Source: Diadema setosum
Lineage: Eukaryota; Echinodermata; Echinoidea; Diadematoida; Diadematidae
Direction of reading: 5' to 3'
DNA: 64,000 bases
Assembly (NCBI RefSeq): GCF_964275005.1
Contig: NC_092685.1
Coordinates: 15,598,579 to 15,662,578, forward strand
The position numbers were made by a program, and so were the translations under genes. Within the stretch, counting starts at the first letter, position 1; each line of letters begins with the position of its first letter. This document shows positions 1 through 12,077 of the stretch, one piece after another. The notes under the pieces are model-generated. The model saw only the letters and a list, made by a program, of their open reading frames with translations. It ran no database searches and was not told the DNA's origin.

Positions 1-404
1 TTAATGCTAAGAAAGACATTATGATGAGACACAAAGTTTACACTGCTATGTCTTCACTATCAAAGATGATGCCTCATAGGGAGTACACAAGTTGGGAAAA
101 TCTAGAGAAGTGTGGGAGAAGTGTAAATCAAAAAATGTTTTTAATAAAATAAAAATGTAACCTGATCTCTCTAAAGTGCAAAAGTGTGTCTTCTTTGCCT
201 GAAAGGGGACCTCTGGGTTGAGAAGGCTTTTTTAATACCTGTTTTTGCTATTTAAAAAAAAAAAACAACAAACAAACAAACAAACAAACAAAAACTTACC
301 AAAGGAATATAATATTTTAAAAATGGCTATAATGACTTAAGTGAAAAATTTTTAATTTCATTTATTTAAATTCAATAAAATTTGTGCAGCAGAAATACAC
401 TTAC

Positions 405-3400
405 ATTGCTTCATTGTAATGTAGACTGTTCCTGAAGTCCGTGTCTTCTGAAAGAGACGCGTCAGCTCAGCCAGGAACTGATTGAAATAACATAAAATAA
501 GAAACATTGAAATACTATCAGAAATGAAGGAGTAAATTATATCATTCTTCAAAACAACACTGGTTAATACTTGCAATCAGCAATAACTAACAGTTCAGGG
601 GGGCACAAGTAACTGTTAATTCAGCCTATCTACTTTTCTCCTTGAGTCATCAGCCAACTGAAAGCACATTTACTGAATTCCTTGCATGAAAATACGATTT
701 AGGGGAAAGAGCAGAGCACATGCTTTAGAGCATGTATGCCGACCTCAAATATGCTTTTTATTAAAAAGTATACTCCCAGTTCATTGACACTATCTACACG
801 AAGATAACCAAATCATTTATAAATCTATAAAAAATTTGCGAATCACTACCAAAATTTAATCATCTGTTCATTAAGTCATTATCAACTTTTACTGCAAGTT
901 TTATTCAAATCAGTCAACAACTTTTGTTACTTATTTTGCTGATGATCACTTAACCTCCTCATTCCTTGGCATAGGTAATGTCAAGTTGTGTATCACCAGT
1001 GAATCTTCTTGGTCATGTGGCAACAATTAATACATTGAACAATTGTATACTCCCACACAAACATTCTCACGTGAACTCTATAAATTACATTTTACAAGAA
1101 CAGATTATATATCCCTATTTTAAATCATACTCTGTAGTACTACACACTCTTCTAAGCCTGAGGAAAATATTGCTTCAATGTTTTTTTCAAAAAAGAATAA
1201 ATGTCACATTTGTTCCCCTTCAATTGCAATTGCAATTGCAAGGAATGACATACAAAGTCATTTATATACTTGGCCATGATGCTTTTTGAATCTCACAGGT
1301 TCTCACATGTAAGTAAACCAAGTCATATCTTTTCATATATTTTTGGTGAAATGTGAGCTTTCTTAAATTCTGCTCAATGAAATCTTACAATTACACAACT
1401 TACTGGGAGCAATGTCTACTCCTAATGGTTTCTTAGGAAACTTTCTCCCAAAGAGATAAATACTCTAGGGCAAGTCCAAGATACTGTAACGCGCGTGTTA
1501 CGTATGGGACATTCAGAGACTTTTATGACCTGAAAAATAGTGTTAAGGCCTTTGATCATATTGAACTTTATCATGGTGATTGATATCTAGGAGAAGTATA
1601 ATCATGTAAAAAATTGAGAAAAATGACCTTCACAATTATATTCTAGAAGAGAAAATATGTGCCGTTACGTATGGGACCAGAAAAATTTTGTTTTTCTGAA
1701 CATTTTTTTCAACCTCAAAACTCTCTGAACGTATTTCATTCTACAACTTGTAACTCACTGTGATGAAAGTCACAACACTCAAGATTATCAGAGGTAAGTT
1801 TCATGTCATGAGGCAAAAAGTTCTAATTACAGGTTCTAATTAAAGACAGACATGACGTGTTACATATGGGACAGTTACGTATGGGACACTTTGTCCCCCA
1901 TTCGTTTAGTGTGTGGAGAACCATGTTTATGGATATTTTGCATAATTATTGAAGCAAAATCAGTTGGAACTACTCAATACTGATCGAGATTGTCAAGGAA
2001 ACAATATTCCCCAAATATTTACCATCATAATCATATTCAATCATATCTTTATATTTCTATGACCAACCTGAGTATGCATGCCCTTTGTCCCCCATTCGTT
2101 TAGTGTGTGGAGAACCATGTTTATGGGTATTTTGCAAAATAATTTTGCAAAATGCCCATTTATAAACAAATTTTTGCATGATTATTGAGGTAGAATCAGT
2201 TGAAATTACTCAAATACTGATCCAGATTGTCAAGGGAACAATATTCCCCAAATATTTACCATCATAATCTTTAATCATATTCTATATTTTTATGACCAAC
2301 CTGAGTATGTATGCCCTGTATTTTTATCAGGATATTTACTACTAAAAAATAGAATAGTAAAGTGTTTACTTCCATTGATGAAGTTTGCCATTCAGTTTCA
2401 ATAAAAAACAACTTGACACAAGAAATATTAATCTTAATAAACATGTAATACCTGCTGCGTGGAACCCCAGTAATCGAGCAGATATATATGATGTCTGTCG
2501 AGCAATCAGGTCATTGATTCAAGTCACATCTCGGTATGTAGTATACTCCTGATTTCTGTCATGGCTACTACTGAAAACTTAGTAAAGACAATTTGTTTAT
2601 CACTTGCAATGAAAAAAAAAAATTATACAAAAAACACTAATTTGAAGTAACATCTTCATTATCATCACCTATGTGTTATACAATGCAGCTACAATGTAGC
2701 TAGAGCTCTACATTGTGTGGTGAACAGTGCCCAATATACTCTTAGTTGAACTGCAATTTTTCAATCTGCTTGTGTATCTGGTTTCAGTACCATTTAAATC
2801 AGAGGTCTCTACTTAAAGGGACTGTACAGTTATGGTTCAGATGGGAATTCTGATTTCAACTTTTACAAGATAATCAGCACTTCTTTTATGAAATATCTAG
2901 ATAGCATACAATTCTAAGAGGAATTCAAAGTTAACATGACAAAAATCCATTTTGAAATGGCTGAGATATCCAGAAACGTGGTGTCCTAACAAAAGGCGGG
3001 TCACATTTTTTATTAGGACCACTTCATTTTACTTTATTTGTTTGTTTGTTTGTTTTTGATATCTCAGCCATTTCAAATTGGATCTCCATCAAATAAACTT
3101 TTAATTCCTCTAGACTTAGAATTGTATGCTCTTTAATGATTCATTATAATTGGTTTCCAATCATCTCGTAAAATGTTGAAAACTGAATCCCCATTTCTAC
3201 AGAAACTATACCATCCCTTTAATGCTGATTTTCATTGTGTATTTTGCCATCTCCCCCTCCCCCTTTCTGAAAATTGTTCAGTCAAGTACATGTATTGTTT
3301 CAAGTGTCTATAACTCAAAAGTAGCTGCAAAGTTGGGATGCTTTCTTAAGGATGATTGACCATTTGTGTACTGAGAGACCCTCCCAGCTAGCTTCATGCA

Positions 3401-6400
3401 TTCACATGCAATATGTATGAGGATGTCCCGTACGTAACGCATTTGTCCCATACGTAACATTATTTAATTGCCTAATAAAAAATATTTCTTTAACTGTTTT
3501 TTTCTTTTTTCTATGGTATTTAACTTCTCTAAACAATGAATTAGAACTTTCCAAAAGGGCATTCAAATAACCTTAGGAACTTCAGAGAAAACCTAAAAAA
3601 TGACCTCAATTTGTTACGTATGGGACATCTCATGATAGGACACGAGCTAATTTGCATAATCATTTGCATAATCCCTAAATTTTCATACCAAGTTAAACTA
3701 TTTGATGAACTTCTTATGTCCACATATTAATCAAATATCATTTGCTTTCCTTTGAATAAATATGAATTTTTATAAATGTCCCATACGTAACGCTGTATTT
3801 CACATTTATGCAAGCCCTTGAAATTTGCATAAATTTACATAATATTATTTTTTCCTCCATGGAAATCAAAACTTCAACTCATAAGCTTCAAAATGATACC
3901 AAACATATCAATATTGAGCAAATATGAAATTTTGCCTTCTGAGGGGACCTTATCTTGGACTTGCCCTCTATGTTATGGAGAGCATTGTCCAGGTTTGAAA
4001 GAGCAGTGTTTCCATCAACTTTGGGAAGTTCTACACGTACATTATTTGTAAAGAGCATAATGGTATTTCCATCGAATAAATGCTCAATTTAGAGTTTCAT
4101 GGTGTGACATTCAGCATTTGCAGAGCTCTTTCAGATTAACACTTCCATGTAGTTTATTTACGAGCATGATCTACATGTATTGCCAGTTGAAATCTTAACA
4201 GCAATGAGCATTAATTACAAATACCATCAGATTGATAGGAACCACATGGACAATAATGACTACAGAACTGTATTTACAATAGAATGCAAAATAATCTCTT
4301 TAAACAGAGATTAAAAGTGACTAAATCTGTAATTAAATGTTCTGCATCCTACACTGTATGCATTTAAAAACTAAAATGTCATATGGGTGGATACTCTTCA
4401 TTTTGTGGACCATAGCAACCCCAAAATATTAATTTACCTTGACTATATGTGACCCTGTACCTCAAAACAAACAAAAAGTCGCCAGACATGAATTTTCAGT
4501 TAAGACCAAATTGTGAAAGAGCAGACTTTAAGCTTTAAAATGATGTATAACTGGAATCAAATGGACTCTCCTAACCTATCTAAATATTGGAAAGAAAGCA
4601 AAAACTCAGGAAAAGTGTGAACTGAGAAAAGAGGCTCTGAAGTACAGTGTCTATTCAAGCGTTTAATCTTTACCAAACCGTGCTGGCTGTGCGATGAATG
4701 GGACAAAAAACAGGAAGTAAACCACCAGAGTAACAACAATGAAGGGATTATCAGATTAAATTGAAATTAAACATGCCTCATTAACACATTCTGTCCATAA
4801 TTAATGCCAACTTTCAAAGCAGTAGCACTATCCTTTCAAAAGTTATTAGAGTTGAAAGTGAAGAGTGTGGACAAGGTTTTTCAGAAATGAAAAAGGGATT
4901 CTAAAGACTCACCTAATCACGCTATTCTACCAAAAATGTTCGAGATAAACTGCTGAAAAAACACACTTTCCTACCCATTTTATGATACCAAATTTTAGCA
5001 TAATGTAAAAGAAGACCCGTTCATTCAGAAAATATGAAAAAGTCAAGTTCGGCTAGGTTGAACCATTTCACTTATTTTCAGTCCTCACGCAAAATCAGTG
5101 TGTGCGACTTTATGTTCATTTTGAGGTGCACGGTCACATATTTAACGAAGGAATATAAAATTCATTCTACATTGTACATTTGAACATGATGCTCTGAGCT
5201 CTGGTTTATTAATCTTAGTCAGACAAGTCAGATGGACTTGAAAAAATGTAACTTCTCCCTGAATATGTACATTCAAGTAGAAACCATACTGCTTAAACGT
5301 TTCACCTGTTCTAAATACAATTGTATCTCAATAGCAGGGTCTTACACTAAATTGTATACTACTACTTGTTTACACATGTATCTCAATACAGTACTTAAAC
5401 CCCTTATTATGGAATAGATTGAGCTATCATGTACTTGTATTTTCACACAAAACAGGTTACACAATCTCATTACTCACCATGCTTTTAATATAAATTTAAA
5501 ACATTTACATGTATACAACTGTATGAAACCATGGCATAACCTATTGAAAGGGAAATACGATGTACAATGGTACATGTACTTCTAATTTTTACTGTACCTG
5601 GTACACTAGTTTGATTTTGCCAGGATACAAAAGGATGCAGGGTGGTCCCCAAAGGATTTGGGCATGTCGCTGTGCACAACATTCTCAAATTCTTGGGCAA
5701 TATCCTCAAGAATTGGCAACATGCTCAAAATGAAATGTATTCAAACATGGAAATAAACTTGTGCAAAACTTGATAAACATCAAACTACTTAGAAAATTTG
5801 TGTGCAGAACACGAGTCAGAACAATGAACATAATAAGCAGCACAACTAGAAATAATTTGCGAAATATTTCATGCTATGTATGTGTATGTGTACACTCTAA
5901 ATGTGCACTCCTACCTCCTCAGACATAACAATTTCCACAATATTATCAGTCAGAGCTTGTAAAATGCTCAAATTTCAAGTTGTGGACCACCTTGAGGACA
6001 CAAAAAGATCTTCAGTAGTCTAGAACTTTCCAAAATTTAGATGAAGGAATGAACTTCTGAAATGGGCAACAGTTTCTTGCATCCAATTCCAATGCATGTG
6101 TACCTTCAACACAACTAAATTATCAAAAGAAGGAAACTGACCTAAGGTTTAAAAAAAAAAAAAATCAAAATTTTAAGCTGTGTATCAATATGAAAGATGG
6201 GTAGTACTAGAACAGAGCTGAGGGACTTTGTCTTTGTCAAGATTAAATTTAAAAATTGAACAACTTGGCTACAATTAACAATTAATGGCTGGTGTGGCGG
6301 ATGCCAGGAAGCAGATGGTAAATTTGAAACTCTTTCCTTGAATTGATTACTTAAACTAACACAACTGTTCAGCAAAGTCTTGACAGAAACATAAAACAAT

Positions 6401-6925
6401 GCGTCAATGGAATAGCATTAAACTAGGGTAAAGTTTGACAGTATAATACTACACTCAGTGGTTCCTTGTACTGTGCACTCCCGTTATAAAAAACACGGTT
6501 ATAACAAAATCCCGGTTACATCAAAGTAAAAATCCAGGCCACTCCAGACAAATGTACCATGTAAATTTATTTCTATTTTTTATTTGTTCGGTTATAACAA
6601 AATTTTGACGTAACGAAAAAAAAAAAAATGGTACCGAGGACTTCGCTATAACAGGAGTCCATTGTACTTGTACAATCAATGTGGACAATTGAATGACATT
6701 TCAGTAGGACCTATCCCTCTGCAATCTGATATAGATTCTACTTGTTTGTTTTATTCTAGGCCCTATATGTCTAGATGTAAATTTAGCTCAGACTGGTGTT
6801 CAGAAGTACACGTACTGTTCATAATCGGGGATCATGTCGGTGGAATTGTTGCACGCTCGACCACTTGTGTGTAAATTGTTAGCAAGGAGAGAGTTACTTA
6901 CAGCGTCATTGTCGAGAAGTACCAT
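405..6925 (-). CDS. SRP14: SRP14, signal recognition particle 14 kDa protein (5' part; exons 1 and 2)
   Basis: SRP14 pairs with SRP9 on the Alu domain of SRP RNA and causes elongation arrest during co-translational targeting in the cytosol. Exon 1 is 6902-6925: it encodes MVLLDNDA and ends at a GTAAGT donor. Exon 2 is 405-477, after an AG acceptor at 478-479; it encodes FLAELTRLFQKTRTSG then TVYITMKQ and ends in phase 1 at a GTAAGT donor. From memory, human SRP14 begins MVLLESEQ then FLTELTRLFQKCRTSG, so both exons and their junction match. The remaining exons, including the basic C-terminal part, should lie left of base 1; none is visible in 1-404. The intron between the two exons is 6.4 kb and full of transposon relics. 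The start is chosen because the protein family begins at exactly this methionine. Confidence 0.93.
842..976. repeat. Old dispersed repeat fragment, same family as 46367-46706
   Basis: The stretch with ATTATCAACTTTTACTGCAA, then TTCAAATCAGTCAACAAC and CTTAACCTCCTCATTCCTTG, lines up with 46555-46706, which has ATTATCAACTTTTCCTGCAA and AACCTCCTTTCTTGGCGGAGG-type ending. It is a diverged partial copy inside SRP14 intron 1 and has no coding content. Confidence 0.55.
1889..2316 (+). repeat. Two tandem copies of a ~194-230 bp unit
   Basis: Both copies start with CTTTGTCCCCCATTCGTTTA and run through TGTGTGGAGAACCATGTTTA, CAATATTCCCCAAATATTTA and TATGACCAACCTGAGTATG. Copy 1 is 1889-2082 and copy 2 is 2083-2316. 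Copy 2 carries an extra insertion around 2140-2180. They lie inside the 2.5-kb TIR element and have diverged by point changes. Confidence 0.85.
2817..3218. mobile_element. TTAA-flanked foldback MITE (family A, copy 1)
   Basis: TTAA lies on both sides (2813-2816 and 3219-3222). The left end is AGGGACTGTACAGT; the right end is CCCT. The two arms are long inverted repeats that meet at a centre containing AAATGGCTGAGATATC and its complement GATATCTCAGCCATTT. Copies 2 and 3 of the same family are at 25732-26065 and 39684-40068. A TTAA target is typical of piggyBac and Kolobok transposons; which one drove this family is inference. Confidence 0.8.
4448..5138. mobile_element. TA-flanked MITE with TGTGACC termini (copy 1)
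   Basis: The ends are TGTGACCCTGTACCTCAAAA on the left and TTTTGAGGTGCACGGTCACA on the right, inverted to each other with few changes, with TA on both outer sides. This fits a Tc1/mariner-type target, and no transposase is encoded. A related copy is at 15452-15836. Confidence 0.75.
6471..6664. mobile_element. Tigger/pogo-like MITE (GTTATAACG family, copy 1)
   Basis: The left end reads CTGTGCACTCCCGTTATA and the right end CTATAACAGGAGTCCATTG, with TA on each side. The body has repeated GGTTATAACAAAAT-type motifs. Better-preserved copies are at 13775-14317 and 22892-23085. Terminal CAGTG and a TA target are typical of pogo/Tigger elements; assignment by termini only. Confidence 0.65.
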
Positions 6926-7200
6926 GTTGACACCTGATGATGACACAATGCAACGAACCAGCAGTAAATTTATGCAGCAGTGCAGTGGTGCAGCAGTGCC
7001 CAGTGCTAGTGGCAGTGGTTCGCGCTTCACATGTGCACAGTAGTCTCAACGTCACAAACGCAAAATCAATCGCATGGGACTACGTAGTATGTTGTTATCT
7101 TGTTGTCTATCTTATTTATAAAGTGGGCGATCAATACTTGTCAAAAACTAATTACGCACAAGAAGTCTCTATGTAGCTTATTGTAAGTCGCCGAAAATAT
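6926..7200 (-). promoter_or_regulatory. Probable SRP14 promoter and 5' UTR region
   Basis: This is the sequence immediately upstream of the SRP14 start codon. It is less AT-rich than the surrounding intron and has GCAGCAGTGCAGTGG-type repeats. No TATA box at a convincing distance or transcription start can be identified. The call rests on position only. Confidence 0.35.
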
Positions 7201-7972
7201 CCCAATTTGAGGCTTCAGAGTGGCAGTGTCGCCCGAGATTTATCACGAAGACTTGGCAGCTGTAGTGTCATAGTCTTCAGCAGGCTACAGTACAAGGGCC
7301 ACGAGTTCACGACGCGACACACACGCACGCTAATAAAAAATGCCCGACGCGACGTGTACGTACAATTTTGTCCGTTCGTAATGTTTGAGCGCCCCCCCCC
7401 CCCCTTCTTCATGAAAGCAAAATTATGTACACCTGTAGACATGGAGCTACCCCATGCTGTAAACGTGCAATTACGAAGTAGCAAAAGCTTATACAATGTA
7501 TGTAACTATAATGTAAGGCCTAGGTCTAAAACTCAGAAATTCAACGAATTTCAGGATTAACAATTATTTTGATTCACTTATTAAGAAATGACTTGTAGTA
7601 CATGTTGTATGACAAATGTCATTTTGGAAAATATGGGCGGAGGAAAGTTTCTTCACTTAACCGTACAGTATAAACCAGTTACGGTATATCATGTACAATG
7701 ATAGGGAAATCATGATATGCAAATCCCACCTCGGGCCATAAATCAACAGGAGGCTGGAATTTACTTGCACTGATATACTACATATCATTTTCAATCATTT
7801 TTAGCGACCGGGCTTTTACAATTCCAGAACATATACTGTACTATAAAGATAGACAAGTTGAGCAATATGTTTATTCCCCAGCCTTGTTATGTCTTATTTC
7901 ATGTGAATCAAGACCAGAGTTAGATTTTTGCACACCATGTAAATTGTTGATTTTGCCCATGATGGTGCAATT
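7201..7972. other. Intergenic, no gene seen
   Basis: This segment lies between the SRP14 start and the first intergenic transposon. Overlapping open frames here are short and on opposite strands, with no recognisable domain. A short poly-C run lies near 7390. Confidence 0.5.
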
Positions 7973-9589
7973 CAGGGCCGGCGCACTGTTTTCAAAAGTG
8001 TGGGGGCCCACTTCCGGGTTTCATGAGCTAACAAGCAAAAAAAAAAAAAAAAAAAAAAAAACGACAAAGCGACTGCTTTGCCTCCGCCATAATGCATGAT
8101 TTTCCCAATAGGTCTAGATAGTACATGTGGACACTGTGTGATTACATTTTCACAAAATTGGCAAAATATTGGAATGACAAATTTGTCACAAATGTGTTGA
8201 ATGTTCACCTTCCTTGACCTAGGTTTAATTGGATGAATAGGAGAGCATGTATCTAGGGATTTAAGGACTTTAACTTGACTTTGACCCATTCATACATTTA
8301 GGCATTGAGTAATTTTCAAGGTACAGGTGTGGAGAAAAAGTGCAATTTCTGAATTGAATAGTAAATTGTTACCATTTTCATCTGGCCCTTGACCCTAAAA
8401 TTCATAGGATAATTACTTTCAGGTAGAACATGCATAATATGTACTAAGTTTCAAGGTAACTTGAGCCACTTCCGAGATATGGAGGAAAAAGTTAGTTCAG
8501 CACTTTCACTTGATCTTTGACCTTTTGACCTTTGAGGCAAAAAGAGAAAAAAAAAACTTTCCAGAGAATTTCTATTAGGTTACACACGCATACACCAAGT
8601 GTAAAAAAATAACCCTGCTGGCATTGCATAAATATGAGGGTAATAGTAAAATTTTGAAGTCTTGCACTTGACCTTTGACCCCTGACCTTTGACCCCATGA
8701 ACCCTACATTCTCTAGATAATCACTTCAAGTCAGTACATGTACATGTATATACTATGTTCCATGAAGATACCTTGAACAATTTTCCAAGGTACGGAGCAA
8801 AAAAAAGAAGTTTTAATATTTTTATTTGACCTTTTGACCTTTGACCTTTGACCTCATGACCCAAACTTTCACCAGAGAATCTTAATTGGGTAATACATGT
8901 ATACACTAAGTTTCAAGAAAATCCGGCTTCAGGCATTCAATAGATATGGTGGAAATAGTGAAATTTTATGTATTTGACCCTGACCTTTTGACCTTTGACC
9001 TTTGACCTCATGACCCAAACTTTCACCAGAGAATCTTAATTGGGTAAAACATGTATACACTAAGTTTCAAGAAAATATCTTCAGGCATTCAATAGATATG
9101 GTGGAAATAGTGAAATTGTATGTGTTTGACCTTGACCTTTTTGACCTTTGACCTTGAACATGTGCACCCAAAAGTTGATAGGCACAACTTCACCCCCTAA
9201 TACACATACATGCCAAGTTTCATTAGGATACCTCAACAGGTTTCGATAGTTACCTTGTCCACAAAATTCATTACGGACGGACGGAAGGACGGAAGGACGG
9301 ACGGACGGACGGACAACCCGAAAACATAATGCCTCCAGCGGAGGCATAAAAAAGGTCCTCAGCTCATCTCTACCCGTCCACTTCCGGGTTTCTTCAGCTG
9401 ACAAGCAAAAAAAAAAAAAAAAAGTCCTCAGCTCATTCTCTCCCCTCCCATTGTAGTGCCTCTTACGTACTTCCGGGTTGAAAAAAGTGTGGGGGCCCAA
9501 AGTGATGGCACCTTATGTATTCCTTTGTATGGTGCACAAAAAGTGTGGGGGCCCAGGCCCCCACGGCCCCCACGGCTGCGCCGCCCCTG
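7973..9589. mobile_element. hAT-like element with a second element nested in it
   Basis: The outer termini are CAGGGCCGGCGCAC on the left and GCTGCGCCGCCCCTG on the right, inverted with small changes, as in hAT-type ends. CAATT lies beside both ends. The motif AAAGTGTGGGGGCCCA occurs inside both ends (about 7995 and about 9483, 9540). The interior is interrupted by the TTTGACC-rich element at 8078-9347. A rearranged relative is at 30775-31090. No transposase frame is present. Confidence 0.6.
8078..9347. mobile_element. TTTGACC-rich element ending in GCCTCC/GGAGGC (copy 1)
   Basis: It begins GCCTCCGCCATAATGCATGA and ends ATAATGCCTCC-AGC-GGAGGCAT. The interior repeats TGACCTTTGACC and 'ctaagtttcaagaaaat' about once per 140-180 bp, followed by a GGAC/GGAAGGAC microsatellite (9273-9314) and ACAACCCGAAAACATAATG. 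Copy 2 is at 32749-34023 with the same order and almost the same length. There is no coding capacity. Confidence 0.8.
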
Positions 9590-9777
9590 CAATTGTGACA
9601 GTTCTTAAACACAGACAATTATGGCATCTTAATTGGACATTAGCAGTACATTGTATATATGTAACTTTGTGATTTTACCCAGTAATGAAGAAGTCCAATA
9701 CAAAAATTATTTCTAGTCAAGTTTTGAAGTCTATAGACTTCCTCAAACTACTTATCCAGACCTCGTTCTTTAGTTAA

Positions 9778-10545
9778 CCCTAAAAAGACTGGGGGGGGGG
9801 GCCTAAAAGCCCCCCCCCCCTCGACATTTCGCGCGATTACTCTGCAACACGCAATGCTCTCGCCGCGATGCTCTATGACTTTTTTCTTTTGAGTTTCCCC
9901 GCACATTTTGACACCAAATTTGTGACACCCGGGGGTACGGTTCTGAAGTTACATAACTCTTTGTACATGCACGTGAGGCCGAAAATGGCTCAAAAATGTG
10001 ATTTTGTGTACAAAGTCAATGCAAATTGAGTTTTTTCTCATGGCTCATATAAATATGCTTATTTTTACTCTCAATGGCTAAAATTAATTTGTTTTAGCAG
10101 TGTTATGCTTCAAAAAGTGTCTGCCACAAATTTTGTAAAAAAAACCAACAAAAACAAAAGGTCGAAAAAACAAAGAAATACATAAGAAATTCATAAAACA
10201 ATAAAATAGATAAGAAATTAATTTTGATACCGAATTTTTTTTCAAGTACATTTGCTAAGAATGCCACTAAGAATAATTAGACCAAAAATGAGCACTTTTG
10301 GAGCTTTATTTACTGATTTAGATCAAAGAGTCTTGATTTCTCGCATAAATTAGCATAATTAATCAAAATAAAATAAAAGAAGACTATTTTGTAAAATTTG
10401 AATATACGATCTTGTAGATTACATCGCACACTACCATTGTGCAAATTTCCGTGGCAGTCGCGAGATCCACGGCCGAGATCTTAAGGGGGGCCCTTTAGGC
10501 CCCCGCAGTCTTTCGAGCTACCAAAATAGCCCAGTCTTTTTAGGG
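9778..10545. mobile_element. TTAA-CCCTAA MITE (family B, copy 1)
   Basis: It is flanked by TTAA at 9774-9777 and 10546-10549. The termini are perfect 16-bp inverted repeats, CCCTAAAAAGACTGGG. Just inside each end is a G-run/C-run palindrome (for example 9791-9820). The middle contains TCGAAAAAACAAAGAAATAC and ATAAGAAATT, shared with all other family B copies. TTAA plus a CCC start fits piggyBac-type ends. Confidence 0.85.
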
Positions 10546-10737
10546 TTAAAAGATTTTAGAAATGTATAAAGCAATCCCTATCAAACATGTTATTCGAGTG
10601 AATATCAGTTTCTAGTCACATATGTGTACTTCCAGCAACAGCAAAAAAAAAAAAATCATGTTACAATTTCTCAGAGCCAATGACCTTCAACAACCACAAA
10701 CTACTGCAATTAAAACTAGAATATCACTGAAGGTGAT

Positions 10738-11696
10738 TAATACCCCCGCCCCTAGTGTTGCTTTATAGTATGTGATGTCATGAGGGCAATGACGTTAATA
10801 CCAAGTTTGTGCACTTGTCGAATTGGAAACAGAATAATTTTAGTTTACTGTACATGCAATTACAGAGTTGACACCGAGTTCCACAAGGTTTGGGTAAAAG
10901 TGTGATTACCATGGCAATGCATTGTCTGATACAAACACAAGGGACATTTTGCATAACTACACTTAAAGACCATCATACACACCAAATTTGACCTTCGTAT
11001 AGCTTGAATGGTTTATTTCGATACAAAAATGAGTGGTTACCATGGCAACACATTTTTCTTATACAATGCATTAACACATTGGTGTCTTGCATAACTACAC
11101 TTCTAGACCATGATACATACTAAATTTGACCTTAATTGCTTGATGTGGAAGTTATTCAATCTACAAGGCTTTGGTAAAATTATGGTTACCATGGCAATGC
11201 TTTGTCCGACAAACACAAAAATTATGTGTTCCACATCTATGCCTCAAGGCCATAATGAGTACCAAATTTGATTTCAATTGCTTCAAAACTGTGGAAGTTG
11301 TTCACTCCACAAGATTTCAAAGAAAACATGTGGTTACCATGCTTTGTCAAGTACAAGCACAAAGAGTGTCTTGCATAACTACACCTATAGGTCATCATAG
11401 ATACCAATTTTGAAATTGATTGCTTGAATACTAAGGAAGTTATTCAATCCACAAGGTTTTGGTGAAATTATGGTTACCATGGCAAACACAAAAAACATGT
11501 CTTGCACATCTATACCTCAATATCATCATTTACCCAAAGTTTCATTTAAATTGCTTCAAAAGTGTAGAAGGAGTTCGCGACACAAGATTTTGCAACAGAC
11601 CGACCAACCAACCGATCAACCAACCGATCAACCGACCGCCCGACCAACACCACCGCGATTCCTATACCCCCTTCACACTACGTGTGGCGGGGTATA
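10738..11696. mobile_element. Element with five ~140-bp tandem repeats and TACCCCCGCC ends
   Basis: The left end has TAATACCCCCGCCCCTAGTG; the right end has CACTACGTGTGGCGGGGTATA, roughly inverted. Between them GGTTACCATGGCAA (or close variants) recurs near 10903, 11035, 11186, 11332 and 11471, each followed by 'cttgcataactacac' and 'taccaaatttga' type text. The period is about 130-150 bp. A CCAACCGATCAA microsatellite lies at about 11600-11646. The tandem layout resembles the TTTGACC element but the repeat unit differs. Confidence 0.65.
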
Positions 11697-12077
11697 AAAG
11701 CAAAAACAAAACTCAAGATGGAATGCTTGGTATAAAATGATGACTTTATTAGGAAATCCATCATCATGTACGTAGAGTGTACATTTACATTGTAAGGTAT
11801 GCTGACAGACAACTCATGCACAGCTGTTGCGCAGTGGATTTGAGAGATGATCAAATAAAAAAAGAATATGTACACAAACATATACAACATACAGATCATA
11901 TGACTCATCAAGTAACCCTACAATAACGTCATAGACCTGAGAACAGAAAAAGTGCAAAATTTGATTTAGGTGACAACTACCAAGTCTAAAATTCATTAAG
12001 TTTTTCTTGTTCTCTTATTTTCCTTACTTCTTAACAAAAATTCAATGTTCAAACATTTTGAAAGGCAGCATTTTTAA

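Larger units (their letters stand above)
1467..3967. mobile_element. 2.5-kb non-autonomous TIR element with GTTACGTATGGGAC motifs
   Basis: The ends are perfect 17-bp inverted repeats: AGGGCAAGTCCAAGATA at 1467-1483 and its reverse complement at 3951-3967. The interior holds eight copies of GTTACGTATGGGAC or its complement (1497, 1664, 1859, 1874, 3425, 3445, 3613, 3778), two with one substitution. There is no long ORF, so it cannot encode a transposase. A 194-bp internal segment (1889-2082) is repeated in tandem at 2083-2316. A separate TTAA-flanked foldback MITE is nested at 2817-3218. The superfamily is not assigned: no convincing target-site duplication is seen (CTCT on one side, CTAT on the other). 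Confidence 0.75.
478..6901 (-). other. SRP14 intron 1, repeat-filled
   Basis: This 6.4-kb intron has no host exon that I can see. It contains, in order: an old fragment (842-976) resembling a second repeat at 46367-46706; a 2.5-kb TIR element (1467-3967) with a TTAA-flanked foldback element nested in it (2817-3218); a TA-flanked MITE (4448-5138); and a Tigger-like MITE (6471-6664). The stretches between (for example 5140-6470) are AT-rich and show nothing recognisable. Confidence 0.7.

Noticed and set aside
1-404. Search for SRP14 exon 3
   Set aside because: No minus-strand match to the expected next segment of SRP14 was found; the rest of the gene is taken to lie outside the window.
7207-7560. 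117-codon frame upstream of SRP14
   Set aside because: An overlapping 93-codon frame exists on the opposite strand and neither shows a domain. It contains a poly-Pro run from a C homopolymer.
8700-9130. Regular TTTGACC repeats considered as a CRISPR-like array or nuclear-receptor sites
   Set aside because: Repeat blocks are diverged, spacers are also repeated, and the whole unit recurs at 32749-34023 as a transposable element. The half-site resemblance is incidental.
9778-10545. CCCTAA/TTAGGG at element ends considered as telomeric DNA
   Set aside because: There is only one hexamer at each end, flanked by TTAA and followed by element-specific inverted repeats, so these are transposon termini.
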